Of a DNA stretch of 64,000 nt, positions 24,571 through 34,557 are shown one piece after another. Source of the stretch: Paenibacillus sp. TCA20 (GTDB lineage Bacteria > Bacillota > Bacilli > Paenibacillales > Paenibacillaceae); contig NZ_BBIW01000006.1 in the NCBI RefSeq assembly GCF_000732325.1, positions 186,001-250,000 of the forward strand, in the 5' to 3' direction. The position numbers and the translations under genes are program-made. Within the stretch, counting starts at the first letter, position 1; every line of letters starts with the position of its first letter. The notes under the pieces were generated by a model. The model was not told the DNA's origin. It did not search any database and saw nothing but the letters and a program-made list of their open reading frames with translations.

Positions 24571-25886
24571 ACATATCTCCCCTTATAGGAATGTTTTGGC
24601 GATTGTGATTGTCTACTGAATAGAGTAACTATAGTAATAGTTACTATGAGAATAATTAAATTATCCCTTAACATTGTATAAAACGAAGTGTAAGTATTTT
24701 CTATATTCATAAAGTTAATAAGACAGTTACAAAATATCAACGTATAAGAGAAGGAATATTTTTGGCTGTAATATAATATCAAGTAAGCACAATATAATAT
24801 TAGAAGTATAAATAAAACAAAAATGAAAATTCCATTCATTCTAAAATCATAATTAGTAAATGCGAGAATATTTGAAGGAAAGTCAGTTACAGGTATCAAT
24901 AGGTTCGTTGCAAGAATGGAATCAAGATCAGACACCTTTTTACCTTCCCAAATAACTGATGGTATTGCATTTTTAGTTCCTTCTAATAAAAGCAATCCGT
25001 AATCATTATAAAAAGAATGATTTTGATTTTGAGCTACTAAATAGTTTAACTTCCACATAGCAGTTCTTTCACTTAGATTGTCTGTTGTTGTTTCAAAATT
25101 CAATAATGCATCTCTAAGCGCCGGCTTCTCTTCATTTGTTGAGTGAAAATCATAAATAAGATATCTATAATTTTGAAATACATTACTTAGAAGTATTGTG
25201 GAAAAAGACAGTATTAAGAGACTAAATATAACCCTACTGGTTAGTCGTTTACTTTGAATTATATACAGTATTACCAATACTAAGATTATAGTGAACATTA
25301 TTCGCCTTCCATATAAAAAGGCAATTGAAAAACTAATCAAGCCAACTACTATCCAGATAAATTTATAATTAGAAGTTGTAGTAAACTTAATATAGCTAAT
25401 TACACATAACATGAATGATGCAGTTGGAATAATATACCTTATTGAGCTCAAATAATAAGGCAAACTCTCTTCAAGAAATGCTACGTCTCCTCTACCAAGC
25501 AAACCATACCTAAAATAGGTGTACAATGTTATTAAACTTATACCACTTAGAAGGAATATACTTTGCTTAAGTGTAATTTCTTTTATTTTTTCGATTAAAT
25601 TTTCCAATTTAAACAGTTTATAATTTTTAAATATACTTGTTTGAGAAAACAAATATAGAAGAAGAACAGATAACAATATATATGAAAATGTTTTGAATAA
25701 AAAGTTGACATTAAAATCAGGAGTTACACCATTTTTAACAACATCTACTGCAGTGTAAACTCCTAAGTAAATATATATACTGATAATATATAATTCAACT
25801 ATTCCCAAATTCCTCCATCTACTCTTCACAATAAAGAGACACAATATAGTAAATAAAACTAAATATAAAAAAATCATATATCGCAC
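24567..25886 (-). CDS. wzy: O-antigen/exopolysaccharide polymerase-like membrane protein
   Basis: 439-aa polytopic membrane protein with about eleven or twelve hydrophobic segments and a larger hydrophilic loop (about residues 240-330). Such proteins are poorly conserved; the call rests on topology, length and place beside a Wzx flippase within a polysaccharide operon. A Wzy enzyme joins lipid-linked repeat units on the outer face of the membrane. No other polymerase candidate is present in the cluster. Very AT-rich. Confidence 0.75.
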   Translation of the reverse strand: MRYMIFLYLVLFTILCLFIVKSRWRNLGIVELYIISIYIYLGVYTAVDVVKNGVTPDFNVNFLFKTFSYILLSVLLLYLFSQTSIFKNYKLFKLENLIEKIKEITLKQSIFLLSGISLITLYTYFRYGLLGRGDVAFLEESLPYYLSSIRYIIPTASFMLCVISYIKFTTTSNYKFIWIVVGLISFSIAFLYGRRIMFTIILVLVILYIIQSKRLTSRVIFSLLILSFSTILLSNVFQNYRYLIYDFHSTNEEKPALRDALLNFETTTDNLSERTAMWKLNYLVAQNQNHSFYNDYGLLLLEGTKNAIPSVIWEGKKVSDLDSILATNLLIPVTDFPSNILAFTNYDFRMNGIFIFVLFILLILYCAYLILYYSQKYSFSYTLIFCNCLINFMNIENTYTSFYTMLRDNLIILIVTITIVTLFSRQSQSPKHSYKGRYV

Positions 25887-25892
25887 TCCATT

Positions 25893-27398
25893 CTAAAGTT
25901 TGAAGGAATTTTCTCTTGAAAAATTCTTACTAACTATGAGTTTCCTTGTCTCTAAATAAAGATGAACTAATAAGATAAAGAGCATAAGATAGCCGAAAAT
26001 ATCATTATTCAAAGAAATCACAATTATATATGCAAGTATTAATGCAAAATTTATAAATACATCCTTAACATTTAGAAGAGGTTTATAATTTAATACTAAT
26101 TTAGGAACCAACCACAGAGGAAGAATTAGATCAGCTATGATTAACCCTAATACCGCTCCTTCTAATGAACCTATAAAATAAGAGCCCCCATAACAGAATA
26201 TAAGGCTTACCATTGACGAGATTAATAGTATAAATGATAACTTTTTATGTTTATTTATTGCCATTAGAATATCTGCAAAAGAAAACCAATAAATTAAAAT
26301 CAAAGTGTTAACCATAAATAAATCCATTACTTCAGGATCATAAGTAGCTTCATTTATCCATAATCTATAAATATAAAACCCAAACAAATGAAAAATAATT
26401 CCAAATAAGGCACCGATTTTTATAGAAAACTTCATAATATTCACCACTAATAGAGACAACTCATTATCTTTATTCAGTATATCTAAACGCGTTATCTCTG
26501 GCTTTGCTGAATTAATCATTATGCCTAGTACTTGTCTTACAATATTCACAATTGTCCTTAAGGTAGAGAAAACAACTACTTGTGCGGGTCCGAATAGTGC
26601 CCCAACAATCAACACAGGCGCTTGTAGCATAACAATTTGAGAGATTTGGATGAATAAGAAATTTAAACTGGGATAAAAAAACGATGCCATAAATGAAATA
26701 TCATTTTTGTTAAATAGAAAAGACTTCTTTGAGATCAAGAGTAAATCTAGTTGTATTCTGTCTTTTAAGTCATAAATGGCAAAGAACATGATGATTATAA
26801 TAGGTATTATTTGACAAGATATTATTGCAAATATATTTCCTTTTAACACTAAAATCGTGACAGTTAAAACAAATTGAGTTAGTAAGCTGAGGTTTGATAA
26901 CATAATTCCTCGTGAATATAAACCTATTGTTCTATATATTCCGATTATATATCCTGAAAATAAAGAAACAGCAACCTGAAATCCAAAGAGTAACAAAATA
27001 ACATCTAATTGTAACCCCGAAATTAATTGCATATTAAATATATTTTCAAAAGGAATTACTAACACCATTATTAAAGCTAACATTAAGATTATAATAGGTA
27101 AAAGTAAGAAAATTCTTATTCCAGTTTGTGCTACATGATTATATTCTTTCAAGTCTCCTTCGGCATATTTCTGTGTAAGTTTGTTTATTACATAGTTCGT
27201 AGCCCCCATATCAGTTAATGCAAGATATGATACAAACGACGATACTAACAACCACTCACCATATAGTTGAGTTCCCCAACTGTATATAAATAAAGGTACA
27301 ATTGCCAACTTAGATAACATATTTAGAATTTGAGTAACAATATTAGCACCTATTCCTTTGGAAATCCTACCTATGATTCCAGAAAATTCTGATTGCAA
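25893..27398 (-). CDS. wzx: Polysaccharide repeat-unit flippase (Wzx-like)
   Basis: 501-aa MATE-like/MOP-superfamily membrane protein with about twelve to fourteen helices over its whole length, the size and pattern of Wzx flippases that move undecaprenyl-linked repeat units across the membrane. The N-terminal G-I-G-A-N-I-V-T-Q-I-L-N-M-L-S-K and Y-G-E-W-L-L-V-S-S-F are family-like. The only in-frame start before this block is a TTG at 27398 with a weak ribosome binding site. It lies between the frameshifted transferase and the polymerase. Confidence 0.85.
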   Translation of the reverse strand: MQSEFSGIIGRISKGIGANIVTQILNMLSKLAIVPLFIYSWGTQLYGEWLLVSSFVSYLALTDMGATNYVINKLTQKYAEGDLKEYNHVAQTGIRIFLLLPIIILMLALIMVLVIPFENIFNMQLISGLQLDVILLLFGFQVAVSLFSGYIIGIYRTIGLYSRGIMLSNLSLLTQFVLTVTILVLKGNIFAIISCQIIPIIIIMFFAIYDLKDRIQLDLLLISKKSFLFNKNDISFMASFFYPSLNFLFIQISQIVMLQAPVLIVGALFGPAQVVVFSTLRTIVNIVRQVLGIMINSAKPEITRLDILNKDNELSLLVVNIMKFSIKIGALFGIIFHLFGFYIYRLWINEATYDPEVMDLFMVNTLILIYWFSFADILMAINKHKKLSFILLISSMVSLIFCYGGSYFIGSLEGAVLGLIIADLILPLWLVPKLVLNYKPLLNVKDVFINFALILAYIIVISLNNDIFGYLMLFILLVHLYLETRKLIVSKNFSRENSFKL

Positions 27399-27419
27399 TT
27401 TAACACAACCATTCTTAAA

Positions 27420-28564
27420 TTATTCTATAATATCCATATAATATTTTATAACTTTATCACCATAATTTTTCCAAGTAAATTCTTGTGATACTTTTCTCAT
27501 AGCCTCATCTGCCATATAACTGGTCAATTCACTATCTTCATATAGAGTAACAATTTTATTCTTTAAGAACTCGACATCTCTTATCGGTCCCACGAAACCT
27601 TGCTTACCATCATCAATTAAATCTTCTCCTCCTGTATTGGTCGTACATATTAGAGGTAACCCACAGGCTAATGCTTGGACTTGAACCATGGCCAGACCCT
27701 CTTCAATAGAAGGCAAACAAAAAACACTACCCTGAGAGTAATATTTGTACAATTCTTTCTCTGGTAATGTTCCTGTATAAATAATATTTTCTTTTTATAT
27801 TTATCTAATATTTTTTCCATTTCTTTTTGAACAGAACCAATTAGTATCAGTTCACTGTTTGGAAGATTTAGCTCATGGAACGCTTTTAATAAATATTGAA
27901 CTCCCTTTCTCAAACTGATTGCCCCGCAAAATATAACCCTAAATATATTATCATTTTTGGGCACTTTATAAAAGTTAGAAAGATTAACTCCATATGGAAT
28001 TTGAATTATCTTATTCTCTTCAATATTTTTTTCAAGAAATGTTCTCTTCACATAAGTAGATGGTACAGAAATATAATCCGATTCATCATACTCTTTAATT
28101 TCTTTTTCTATAATTTCACTAGGAATTCCACTGTATTTTAATCCAAATAGTCCATACTCTTCAGATAAAATTTGGTTCTGGAATTCAATATGACTTGATC
28201 CTCTCTCAACAATTGTCTTGATACCATTTTTCTTAGCTCTTCTAATGGAGTGCAAACTATTAGAACTCCAACCCACAAAAATATCTGCATCCGATCTAAT
28301 TTTCATAGCAGCATGCCTATCAAATATTTCTCTTAGAAAGAACTGACAGTTATTATAAGTATATTTATTTGAATATTTCCTTAAAACTCTGTCTAAAAGC
28401 TCATGGCTAATTAGGGACTTAATTTTGTTACTTTGTATTCCATATTTTTTGGTTTCAAACTTTGGATATGTTGTTATTAGTTCATTTAAATAGCCTCTTT
28501 GCTGAATTTGATGAGCCAGATAAAATGCATGGAATCGACCTTTTACAGAAATAACAACATTCAT
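27420..28564 (-). pseudogene. Glycosyltransferase family 4, broken by a frameshift
   Basis: Two overlapping readings make one transferase of about 380 aa. The first (28564 down to about 27795) carries the N-terminal domain and the start of the C-terminal one (V-I-F-C-G-A-I-S-L-R-K-G-V-Q-Y); the second, in another frame, supplies Y-T-G-T-L-P-E-K-E-L, the donor-site block S-I-E-E-G-L-A-M-V-Q-V-Q-A-L-A-C-G-L-P and the end. The break lies in an A-rich run (27787-27796 on the minus strand); one extra A would restore K-Y-K-K-E-N-I-I-Y-T-G. Without it the first chain ends at 27668 with an unrelated tail and lacks the donor site. It may be a true mutation, a sequencing error, or slippage; I cannot decide. 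Neighbouring genes are intact. Confidence 0.8.
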
Positions 28565-28567
28565 AAT

Positions 28568-29608
28568 TCACTCTCCTATAACATAACTAAGCATAGTCTT
28601 TAGTCTACTATGATGACTATAATGATCAATACTTCTCTTATATCCATTTAGACTAATTTCTTTTCTTATTTCGTCATTTTCTAAATAATGCATAACTTTT
28701 TCGAATAACTCCTCATCACTACTAAAAAATTCTGCTTCAACACCTTCTCTATATAAGTTCATATGTTCTTCAGTACGTTCAGCTAACATAAATGCATTGC
28801 ATGCGGGGATTTCAACTGATCGAGCAGTTTGAAGATCTCTGTTTATTTTTCTTAAGAAACCTAGGTTTATTTTGGTAGCACCGATACATTTAATGTATTC
28901 TTCTCCAAATAACGCTTTATTATTTATTTTCAGATTATCAAATTGTGAATCTATTTTTTCCCATCCTTTACCCCACACAGTTATCCTTACGCCTTTACTG
29001 GCAAGATAAAGTATAGAGTCCGCTCTGTCTTTTTCATATGTCCCAATAAACCCCACATCAGTAGAATATTTATCTATATCTTCTTTGGTTAAACTAATTG
29101 GTCTATGAAAGTTCTGATCAAACGCATTTCCAATGAAAATGACATTCTTAGCTCCTAATGATGGTAATTCTTTAAAGTCAGCATTATAACTCTTCGTAGT
29201 AAAAATATAATCATAATATTTTAAACATTTTCTGTAATAAAAACTGCGATTATGCTTAACAAACATATCGTCTTCTGCAAAGCTAATAATCTTTACATTA
29301 GGATTATTATATTTCAAAAACTTCAAAGTGGAAGGTTTAATTGTATTGCCTTTATCAATCCAAACTATTGGATAATTTCTGTACTCTATATTTTTAATAA
29401 CTTTATTAACACCAGTAATATCTCTAGGAATTGAAAGTTTCCATAAAATTCTGTCAATTATATTAGACTTATAATAATAAGTCCTTGATGCAGGGACAGA
29501 ACTTAAGGGTGTAACCCTTAATCCTAAATCACAGAGTGCTTTATATCTTTGATACGCCCTGACTTCAGTATTAAGATGTCCTATATATAATATATCTAAT
29601 TTACTCAT
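28568..29608 (-). CDS. CgeB-like glycosyltransferase
   Basis: 346-aa protein of the CgeB/glycosyl-transferase-1_2 group. Features are D-I-L-Y-I-G-H-L-N at the start, V-G-F-I-G-T-Y-E-K-D-R near residue 188, G-K-G-W near 216, and C-terminal L-Q-T-A-R-S-V-E-I-P-A-C-N-A-F-M-L-A-E-R-T, the donor-binding region of the family. A predicted cytoplasmic GT-B transferase, sugar unknown. It stands 3 bases after the previous gene and 3 bases before the next, clearly within the operon. Strongly AT-rich. Confidence 0.82.
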   Translation of the reverse strand: MSKLDILYIGHLNTEVRAYQRYKALCDLGLRVTPLSSVPASRTYYYKSNIIDRILWKLSIPRDITGVNKVIKNIEYRNYPIVWIDKGNTIKPSTLKFLKYNNPNVKIISFAEDDMFVKHNRSFYYRKCLKYYDYIFTTKSYNADFKELPSLGAKNVIFIGNAFDQNFHRPISLTKEDIDKYSTDVGFIGTYEKDRADSILYLASKGVRITVWGKGWEKIDSQFDNLKINNKALFGEEYIKCIGATKINLGFLRKINRDLQTARSVEIPACNAFMLAERTEEHMNLYREGVEAEFFSSDEELFEKVMHYLENDEIRKEISLNGYKRSIDHYSHHSRLKTMLSYVIGE

Positions 29609-29610
29609 CC

Positions 29611-30708
29611 CTACTGCACACCTCTAGTTTCGATAATTATATTATGAACTCTTTTTTCATAATTTTTATATGAGAAATAATCCAATTCTTCTGGTACAAT
29701 ACCCTTCTCCTTTTTAATAACGTCTTTTATCCCATTCACTACATCAATAGTATTTCTGGGATCAACTAAATAACCTAATTTTCCATTCATTAATGCTTCA
29801 CTGCTTCCATCTATTTTGCTCGCAAGTACAGGTATTCCACATGCCATTGCTTCTAAAAGGACTATACCAAATCCTTCTCCTCTACTAGGAAGTACAAAGG
29901 CATCTGCTAGTCTGTAATGGTCAACTTTCTCTACCTCCGATACCATTCCAGTAAATACAACATGTGCAGATAAATTCAACTCATCAACCTTTTTAGTAAG
30001 CCTAGCTTTATCTATTCCATCACCAACAATTAAGTACACCAAGTTTGGATTTTCCTCAATTAAAAAGGGCATTGCCTCAATAACTTCATCAAATCCTTTG
30101 TACCTTTCTTTACCAGCTAATCTACCAAGAGTCATGATTACTTTTTTACCCTCTAAGTTGTATTTCTTTAATAGATTCGGATTAGGGTTGCCTGGTTTGA
30201 ATATGCCCGGTTCGAAAGAATTAGGCAGAATATAATAGTTGTTTTCTTGTATTAGATTCGACCATTCTTTAAATCTATTTAATGTAAGTTGACTTACAGA
30301 GATAATGTGATCTATAGAATTTAATGATTTTAAGACCAACTTGTTCTCAATTGGTTCCCAGGCATCTATTCCATGTATAACCATTAGAACAGGAACATTG
30401 GTGATATATTTTACAACTTTTGCTAATGGAGCAATGTTTATATGACCACAAACTATCAAATCAATTTTTTTCCTTTTAAGCACTTCTTTAATTACAGATA
30501 ACAAATATATAATCTTGCTATCATTTTTAGGAGGGAGATACGTTAAATTATCAGGTATCTCCCCCCTACTAAAGGGCATCACTCTTGGTAGTGCAATAAC
30601 CTCCGTAGTTTCAGAGAAACTACATAGAGCATTTAACAAATCTCTGTTAAACTTAGATATACCACCGTGTCCACCAAATGCGTCCGAAAGTAAGGCTAAT
30701 ACCCTCAT
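29611..30708 (-). CDS. Glycosyltransferase family 4
   Basis: 365-aa GT-B transferase. F-G-G-H-G-G-I-S-K-F-N-R-D near the N-terminus, M-V-I-H-G-I-D-A-W at about 118, T-L-G-R-L-A-G-K-E-R-Y-K-G-F at about 193, and the donor-site E-x7-E motif in G-E-G-F-G-I-V-L-L-E-A-M-A-C-G. It is the first transferase after gmd in the direction of transcription. Acceptor and donor unknown; since GDP-fucose is made next door, a fucosyl- or mannosyltransferase role is possible. Confidence 0.88.
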   Translation of the reverse strand: MRVLALLSDAFGGHGGISKFNRDLLNALCSFSETTEVIALPRVMPFSRGEIPDNLTYLPPKNDSKIIYLLSVIKEVLKRKKIDLIVCGHINIAPLAKVVKYITNVPVLMVIHGIDAWEPIENKLVLKSLNSIDHIISVSQLTLNRFKEWSNLIQENNYYILPNSFEPGIFKPGNPNPNLLKKYNLEGKKVIMTLGRLAGKERYKGFDEVIEAMPFLIEENPNLVYLIVGDGIDKARLTKKVDELNLSAHVVFTGMVSEVEKVDHYRLADAFVLPSRGEGFGIVLLEAMACGIPVLASKIDGSSEALMNGKLGYLVDPRNTIDVVNGIKDVIKKEKGIVPEELDYFSYKNYEKRVHNIIIETRGVQ

Positions 30709-30731
30709 GTTTTTCTCCTCTTACAGTAAGT

Positions 30732-31715
30732 TTAGTACACCTTAGTTAATTCATATTTTTTAGTAATCCTCTTAATATCTTCATCCACCATTAATTCGAT
30801 CAACTGTCTAAAGTTCACTTCTAATTTCCAATCAAGTTTTTCTTTTGCTTTACTACAATCTCCAAGCAAAAGATCTACTTCTGCTGGTCTTACAAATTCA
30901 GGATCTACTACAACATAATCTTTATAATTCAAACCAACATAAGAAAAGGCCACTTCAAGAAGTTCTCTTACTGTATGCATTTCACCGGATGCAATTACAT
31001 AATCATCTGGTTCTTGTTGTTGTAACATAAGCCACATAGCGTTTACATAATCTCCGGCAAACCCCCAGTCACGAAGGGCATCTAGGTTACCCATCCTAAG
31101 TTCATTTTGCAAACCAAGTTTAATTCTAGCGACACCATCAGAAACTTTTCTTGTAACGAATTCAAGTCCTCTTCGAGGTGATTCATGGTTAAACAATATT
31201 CCAGAACATGCGAACATATTAAAGCTTTCACGATAGTTCACTGTTATCCAATGACCATACACTTTCGCAACACCGTATGGACTTCTCGGATAAAAAGGTG
31301 TCGTCTCCTTCTGTGGTGTTTCTACGACTTTTCCAAACATTTCACTGCTCGAAGCTTGATAAAATTTTGCATCTGGTTTCACTATACGTACTGCTTCTAG
31401 CATATTTGTTACAGACAAAGCTGTAATTTGACCAGTCAGCAAAGGCTGAGGCCAGGATGCAGCTACAAAAGATTGAGCTGCTAAATTGTATACTTCATCG
31501 GGGTTTGATATTTTAACTGCTTCAATTAAAGAAGCGAGATCCGTTAAATCACCTGATATCCAATGTATCTTCTCCTGAATATGCTCCACATTTTCATAAT
31601 TAGCAGTACTTGACCTTCGTCTAAGTCCATAAACTGTGTATCCCTTATTTAATAGTAGTTCAGCCAGATAAGAACCATCTTGACCTGTCACACCAGTTAT
31701 TAGTGCATTTTTCAT
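30732..31715 (-). CDS. gmd: GDP-mannose 4,6-dehydratase
   Basis: Converts GDP-D-mannose to GDP-4-keto-6-deoxymannose, the first step to GDP-L-fucose. The 327-aa short-chain-dehydrogenase-type protein has the NADP-binding [12 protein letters not shown] near residue 8, [20 protein letters not shown], the catalytic S-S-E-M-F-G and Y-G-V-A-K (tyrosine and lysine), and [15 protein letters not shown]. It is followed in the pathway by fcl, the gene just upstream in the operon. Slightly shorter than enterobacterial Gmd, as in many Firmicutes. Confidence 0.95.
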   Translation of the reverse strand: MKNALITGVTGQDGSYLAELLLNKGYTVYGLRRRSSTANYENVEHIQEKIHWISGDLTDLASLIEAVKISNPDEVYNLAAQSFVAASWPQPLLTGQITALSVTNMLEAVRIVKPDAKFYQASSSEMFGKVVETPQKETTPFYPRSPYGVAKVYGHWITVNYRESFNMFACSGILFNHESPRRGLEFVTRKVSDGVARIKLGLQNELRMGNLDALRDWGFAGDYVNAMWLMLQQQEPDDYVIASGEMHTVRELLEVAFSYVGLNYKDYVVVDPEFVRPAEVDLLLGDCSKAKEKLDWKLEVNFRQLIELMVDEDIKRITKKYELTKVY

Positions 31716-31743
31716 CTTAATTCCTCCATAATTAAAATCTATA

Positions 31744-32685
31744 CTATAATTTTAAAAACATTTGGTTGGAATAAGTTTGATAAATTTTTGTAATACCTTC
31801 TCTAAGAGAAATCTGTGCTTTCCAGCCCAAGTTATTTATTTTAGTTACATCCACTAATTTACGAGGTGTTCCATCTGGTGCAGATGTGTTATATGTAATT
31901 TCACCTTCATAGCCCACAATCTTCTGAATCATCTCGGCTAACTCTTTGATGGATATATCTTCTCCAACCCCGATATTAATGATTTCATCGTCTTCATAAT
32001 GCTTCATCAGAAAGATACAAGCATTAGCTAAATCATCAGAATGCAGAAATTCACGTTTAGGAGTGCCTGTTCCCCATACTTCTACAGCAGGACTCCCATT
32101 TAATTTCGCTTCATGGAATTTTCTTATTAACGCTGGCAGTACATGAGATGTCTTAAGATCAAAGTTGTCGTTGGGACCATACATATTGGTAGGCATCGCA
32201 GATATAAATCGGGTACCAAATTGTCTATTGTAAGATTGGCACATCGTAATACCAGCAATCTTCGCTATGGCATAAGCATTATTCGTTTCTTCCAGAGGTC
32301 CGGTAAGTAGATATTCTTCCTTCAAAGGCTGACTCGCAAATTTAGGATAGATACAAGTAGAGCCAAGGAACAGAAGCTTCTTCACATCATTCCTATATGC
32401 TGCGTCTATAACATTAGTCTGGATCAGTAGATTATCTCTAATAAAGTCCCCTGGATATTCATTATTTGCAACGATTCCTCCGACTTTAGCTGCAGCAAGG
32501 AATACAAATTCAGGCTGTTCTTCCTTAAAGAATTCGTCAACAGCATCCTTATTTCTTAGATCTAACTCACTGCTCGTTCTAACAATCAGATTTGTATACC
32601 CGCTCAGTTGCAATGCACGATAAATGGCTGATCCAACCAATCCACGATGTCCTGCAATGTAAATTTTTGAATCTTGTTGTAGCAT
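31744..32685 (-). CDS. fcl: GDP-L-fucose synthase
   Basis: Bifunctional epimerase-reductase that turns GDP-4-keto-6-deoxymannose into GDP-L-fucose with NADPH. The 313-aa protein shows [12 protein letters not shown] (residues 10-21), L-G-S-T-C-I-Y-P-K and the catalytic Y-A-I-A-K in [22 protein letters not shown], and the C-terminal G-T-P-R-K-L-V-D. I use the ATG at 32685; a GTG at 32697 is the alternative. Gmd follows directly in the operon. Confidence 0.95.
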   Translation of the reverse strand: MLQQDSKIYIAGHRGLVGSAIYRALQLSGYTNLIVRTSSELDLRNKDAVDEFFKEEQPEFVFLAAAKVGGIVANNEYPGDFIRDNLLIQTNVIDAAYRNDVKKLLFLGSTCIYPKFASQPLKEEYLLTGPLEETNNAYAIAKIAGITMCQSYNRQFGTRFISAMPTNMYGPNDNFDLKTSHVLPALIRKFHEAKLNGSPAVEVWGTGTPKREFLHSDDLANACIFLMKHYEDDEIINIGVGEDISIKELAEMIQKIVGYEGEITYNTSAPDGTPRKLVDVTKINNLGWKAQISLREGITKIYQTYSNQMFLKL

Positions 32686-32706
32686 TGCGCTCCACACTCC
32701 TGTACA

Positions 32707-33399
32707 TTAAAATGCATCCTTCGCTCCAAACAACAATTTCACCGTTTTCAAAATAATTCCAATGTCATACCAATACTTACGGTTTCTGATATACTGCAAA
32801 TCCATCTCGACCATTTCCTTAAATCCAACACTATTACGGCCGCTAACCTGCCATAGACCTGTACAACCCGGTGTTACATGCAGTCGTTGCTTGTCGTATA
32901 AGGAATATTCCTCGACTTCTCTTGGCAGCGGTGGTCTTGGACCGACCAGGCTCATGTCACCACGGACGACATTCCATAGCTGCGGAAGCTCATCCAGACT
33001 TGTTTTGCGAATGAAACGGCCGATCTTGGTCACACGCGGATCATTCTTCATCTTGAACATGGCCCCACTCACTTCATTCTGAGATAAGAGCTGCTCCAGC
33101 AGCTCCTCCGCATTGTGAACCATGGATCGGAATTTATACATATAGAAGACTCTCTCATTCTTGCCTACACGTTGCTGCTTGAAGAATACCGGACCTTTCG
33201 GATCCTCCAGCTTAATCAATACGGCGAGCAGCAGAAACAGCGGAGATAGTACAATTAATCCTAGCAGCGAGGCGACCATATCCGTTAATCTCTTCATTAT
33301 AAGGTAGGTTTGATTTGCTTCTGTTCGTTCGAGCGTTGCTTCATAGACTCCAGACTCTAGTGCAATCTCTGCATCATTCGTCCGCGGATTCGAGCTCAC
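32707..33399 (-). CDS. Priming sugar transferase (undecaprenyl-phosphate sugar phosphotransferase)
   Basis: Starts the repeat unit by moving a hexose-1-phosphate from a UDP-sugar to undecaprenyl phosphate. The 230-aa protein is the short form: a roughly 35-residue N-terminal stretch, one hydrophobic re-entrant segment (about 42-65), and the catalytic domain with [33 protein letters not shown] and [10 protein letters not shown]. It lacks the four extra helices of WbaP/WcaJ. The GTG start overlaps the galU stop. UDP-glucose or UDP-galactose is the likely donor since galU is next to it. Confidence 0.92.
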   Translation of the reverse strand: MSSNPRTNDAEIALESGVYEATLERTEANQTYLIMKRLTDMVASLLGLIVLSPLFLLLAVLIKLEDPKGPVFFKQQRVGKNERVFYMYKFRSMVHNAEELLEQLLSQNEVSGAMFKMKNDPRVTKIGRFIRKTSLDELPQLWNVVRGDMSLVGPRPPLPREVEEYSLYDKQRLHVTPGCTGLWQVSGRNSVGFKEMVEMDLQYIRNRKYWYDIGIILKTVKLLFGAKDAF

Positions 33400-34304
33400 T
33401 CGAATTCACCTCCACCGATTGCCAGTCTCGCAACCGATTCCTTCTCAAGTATGTCCCCTAATGCGTTTAGAATCGGAATACGGAGCTCTTCATTTTTTAA
33501 GGCAAAATCAATTGTCGTCAGGATAAAGCCTAGCTTCTCACCCACATCATAACGAGTCCCTTCGAAATCATATGCATATACGCCATCTGCTTCATTCAGC
33601 CGCTGGATTGCATCTGTCAGCTGAATCTCTCCATGAGTGCCTGCCTCTTGATCACCCAATAGTTCAAATATTTCAGGTGTCAGAATATATCTTCCCATGA
33701 TCGCGAGATTAGAAGGGGCTTCGCCAAGCTTCGGCTTCTCTACAAACCGGTTAACTGCACACAAACGTCCTTCTGAGCTGAGTGGGTCTACAATCCCATA
33801 ACGATCTGTATGCTCTTCAGCTACAGTCTGCACACCTACAATAGATCTGCCTACCATTTCATACTGTTCAATCAGCTGCCGGGTACATGGCACTTCGGCT
33901 TCAACAATATCATCACCTAGGAGTACAGCGAATGGTTCATCACCAATGAAATTACGCGCACACCAGACGGCGTGACCCAGCCCTTTTGGCTCCTTCTGTC
34001 TTATGTAATGGATATCCACATTGGATGACTTCCGAACTTCTTCAAGCAGATCGAACTTGCCCTTAGACTGTAAGGTATGCTCTAGTTCGAAGGCATTATC
34101 GAAATGATCTTCAATTGCTCTCTTCCCTTTGCCTGTGACAATAATAATATCTTCAATTCCGGATGCAATCGCCTCTTCGATGATGTATTGGATGGTCGGT
34201 TTATCTACAATCGGCAGCATTTCCTTCGGCATCGCCTTTGTCGCAGGTAAGAATCTAGTACCTAGACCTGCAGCGGGTATGATGGCCTTTCTCACTTTTT
34301 TCAT
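33396..34304 (-). CDS. galU: UTP-glucose-1-phosphate uridylyltransferase
   Basis: Makes UDP-glucose from glucose-1-phosphate and UTP, the precursor for the priming sugar and for Ugd. The 302-aa protein has [23 protein letters not shown] (residues 6-28), V-D-K-P-T-I-Q-Y, the V-E-K-P block and the final [12 protein letters not shown], all standard GalU. It is the first enzyme gene after the structured intergenic RNA. Confidence 0.95.
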   Translation of the reverse strand: MKKVRKAIIPAAGLGTRFLPATKAMPKEMLPIVDKPTIQYIIEEAIASGIEDIIIVTGKGKRAIEDHFDNAFELEHTLQSKGKFDLLEEVRKSSNVDIHYIRQKEPKGLGHAVWCARNFIGDEPFAVLLGDDIVEAEVPCTRQLIEQYEMVGRSIVGVQTVAEEHTDRYGIVDPLSSEGRLCAVNRFVEKPKLGEAPSNLAIMGRYILTPEIFELLGDQEAGTHGEIQLTDAIQRLNEADGVYAYDFEGTRYDVGEKLGFILTTIDFALKNEELRIPILNALGDILEKESVARLAIGGGEFE

Positions 34305-34434
34305 ACATCATCACCTTATCCTTCTCTATTTATATTGAATGACTTAAAAGCACGAGTTGTACCGTTTACGTAAAAATATGAATGTAAGCGATACAATTCT
34401 TACTTTCAATTTCATAACAGGGCATTAAACCCCA

Positions 34435-34530
34435 CCTCACATCACACCCTCGACGATGAACGTCTAAGGTACACTGACCCACAGTGTGACCGAGTGCCTG
34501 CAGTGATAGAGGTACAGCAGGCATTACCTG
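34435..34530 (-). ncRNA. Structured intergenic RNA, possible EAR/epsC element
   Basis: The 253-base gap between the kinase and galU holds several stems on the minus strand: a 7-bp stem TGCCTGC/GCAGGCA (34495-34501 with 34517-34523), ACACTG/CAGTGT with a 5-base loop (34471-34487), GACG/CGTC extended by ACCCT/AAGGT (34446-34470), and an alternative TCACAC/GTGTGA pairing (34442-34447 with 34484-34489). The position, directly after the CpsD-type kinase of a long exopolysaccharide operon, is that of the EAR antitermination RNA of the B. subtilis eps operon (between epsB and epsC). Sequence identity to EAR was not established. Confidence 0.45.
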
Positions 34531-34557
34531 TTTAATGAGATCATTCCTATTAATTTA

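Larger units (their letters stand above)
22442..31715. other. AT-rich core of the exopolysaccharide cluster
   Basis: Base composition falls clearly in this stretch, most strongly at about 24.6-29.6 kb. By hand count 26761-26820 has 15 G+C of 60, against 31 of 60 in 40081-40140 inside gltB. This is the usual look of a serotype-specific core (polymerase, flippase, transferases) exchanged between strains. No transposase, integrase or flanking repeat was seen. Confidence 0.7.

Noticed and set aside
27787..27796. Programmed -1 frameshift in the broken glycosyltransferase
   Set aside because: The site lacks the full A-AAA-AAG heptamer in the right frame and no stimulatory structure is evident; mutation or sequencing error is simpler.
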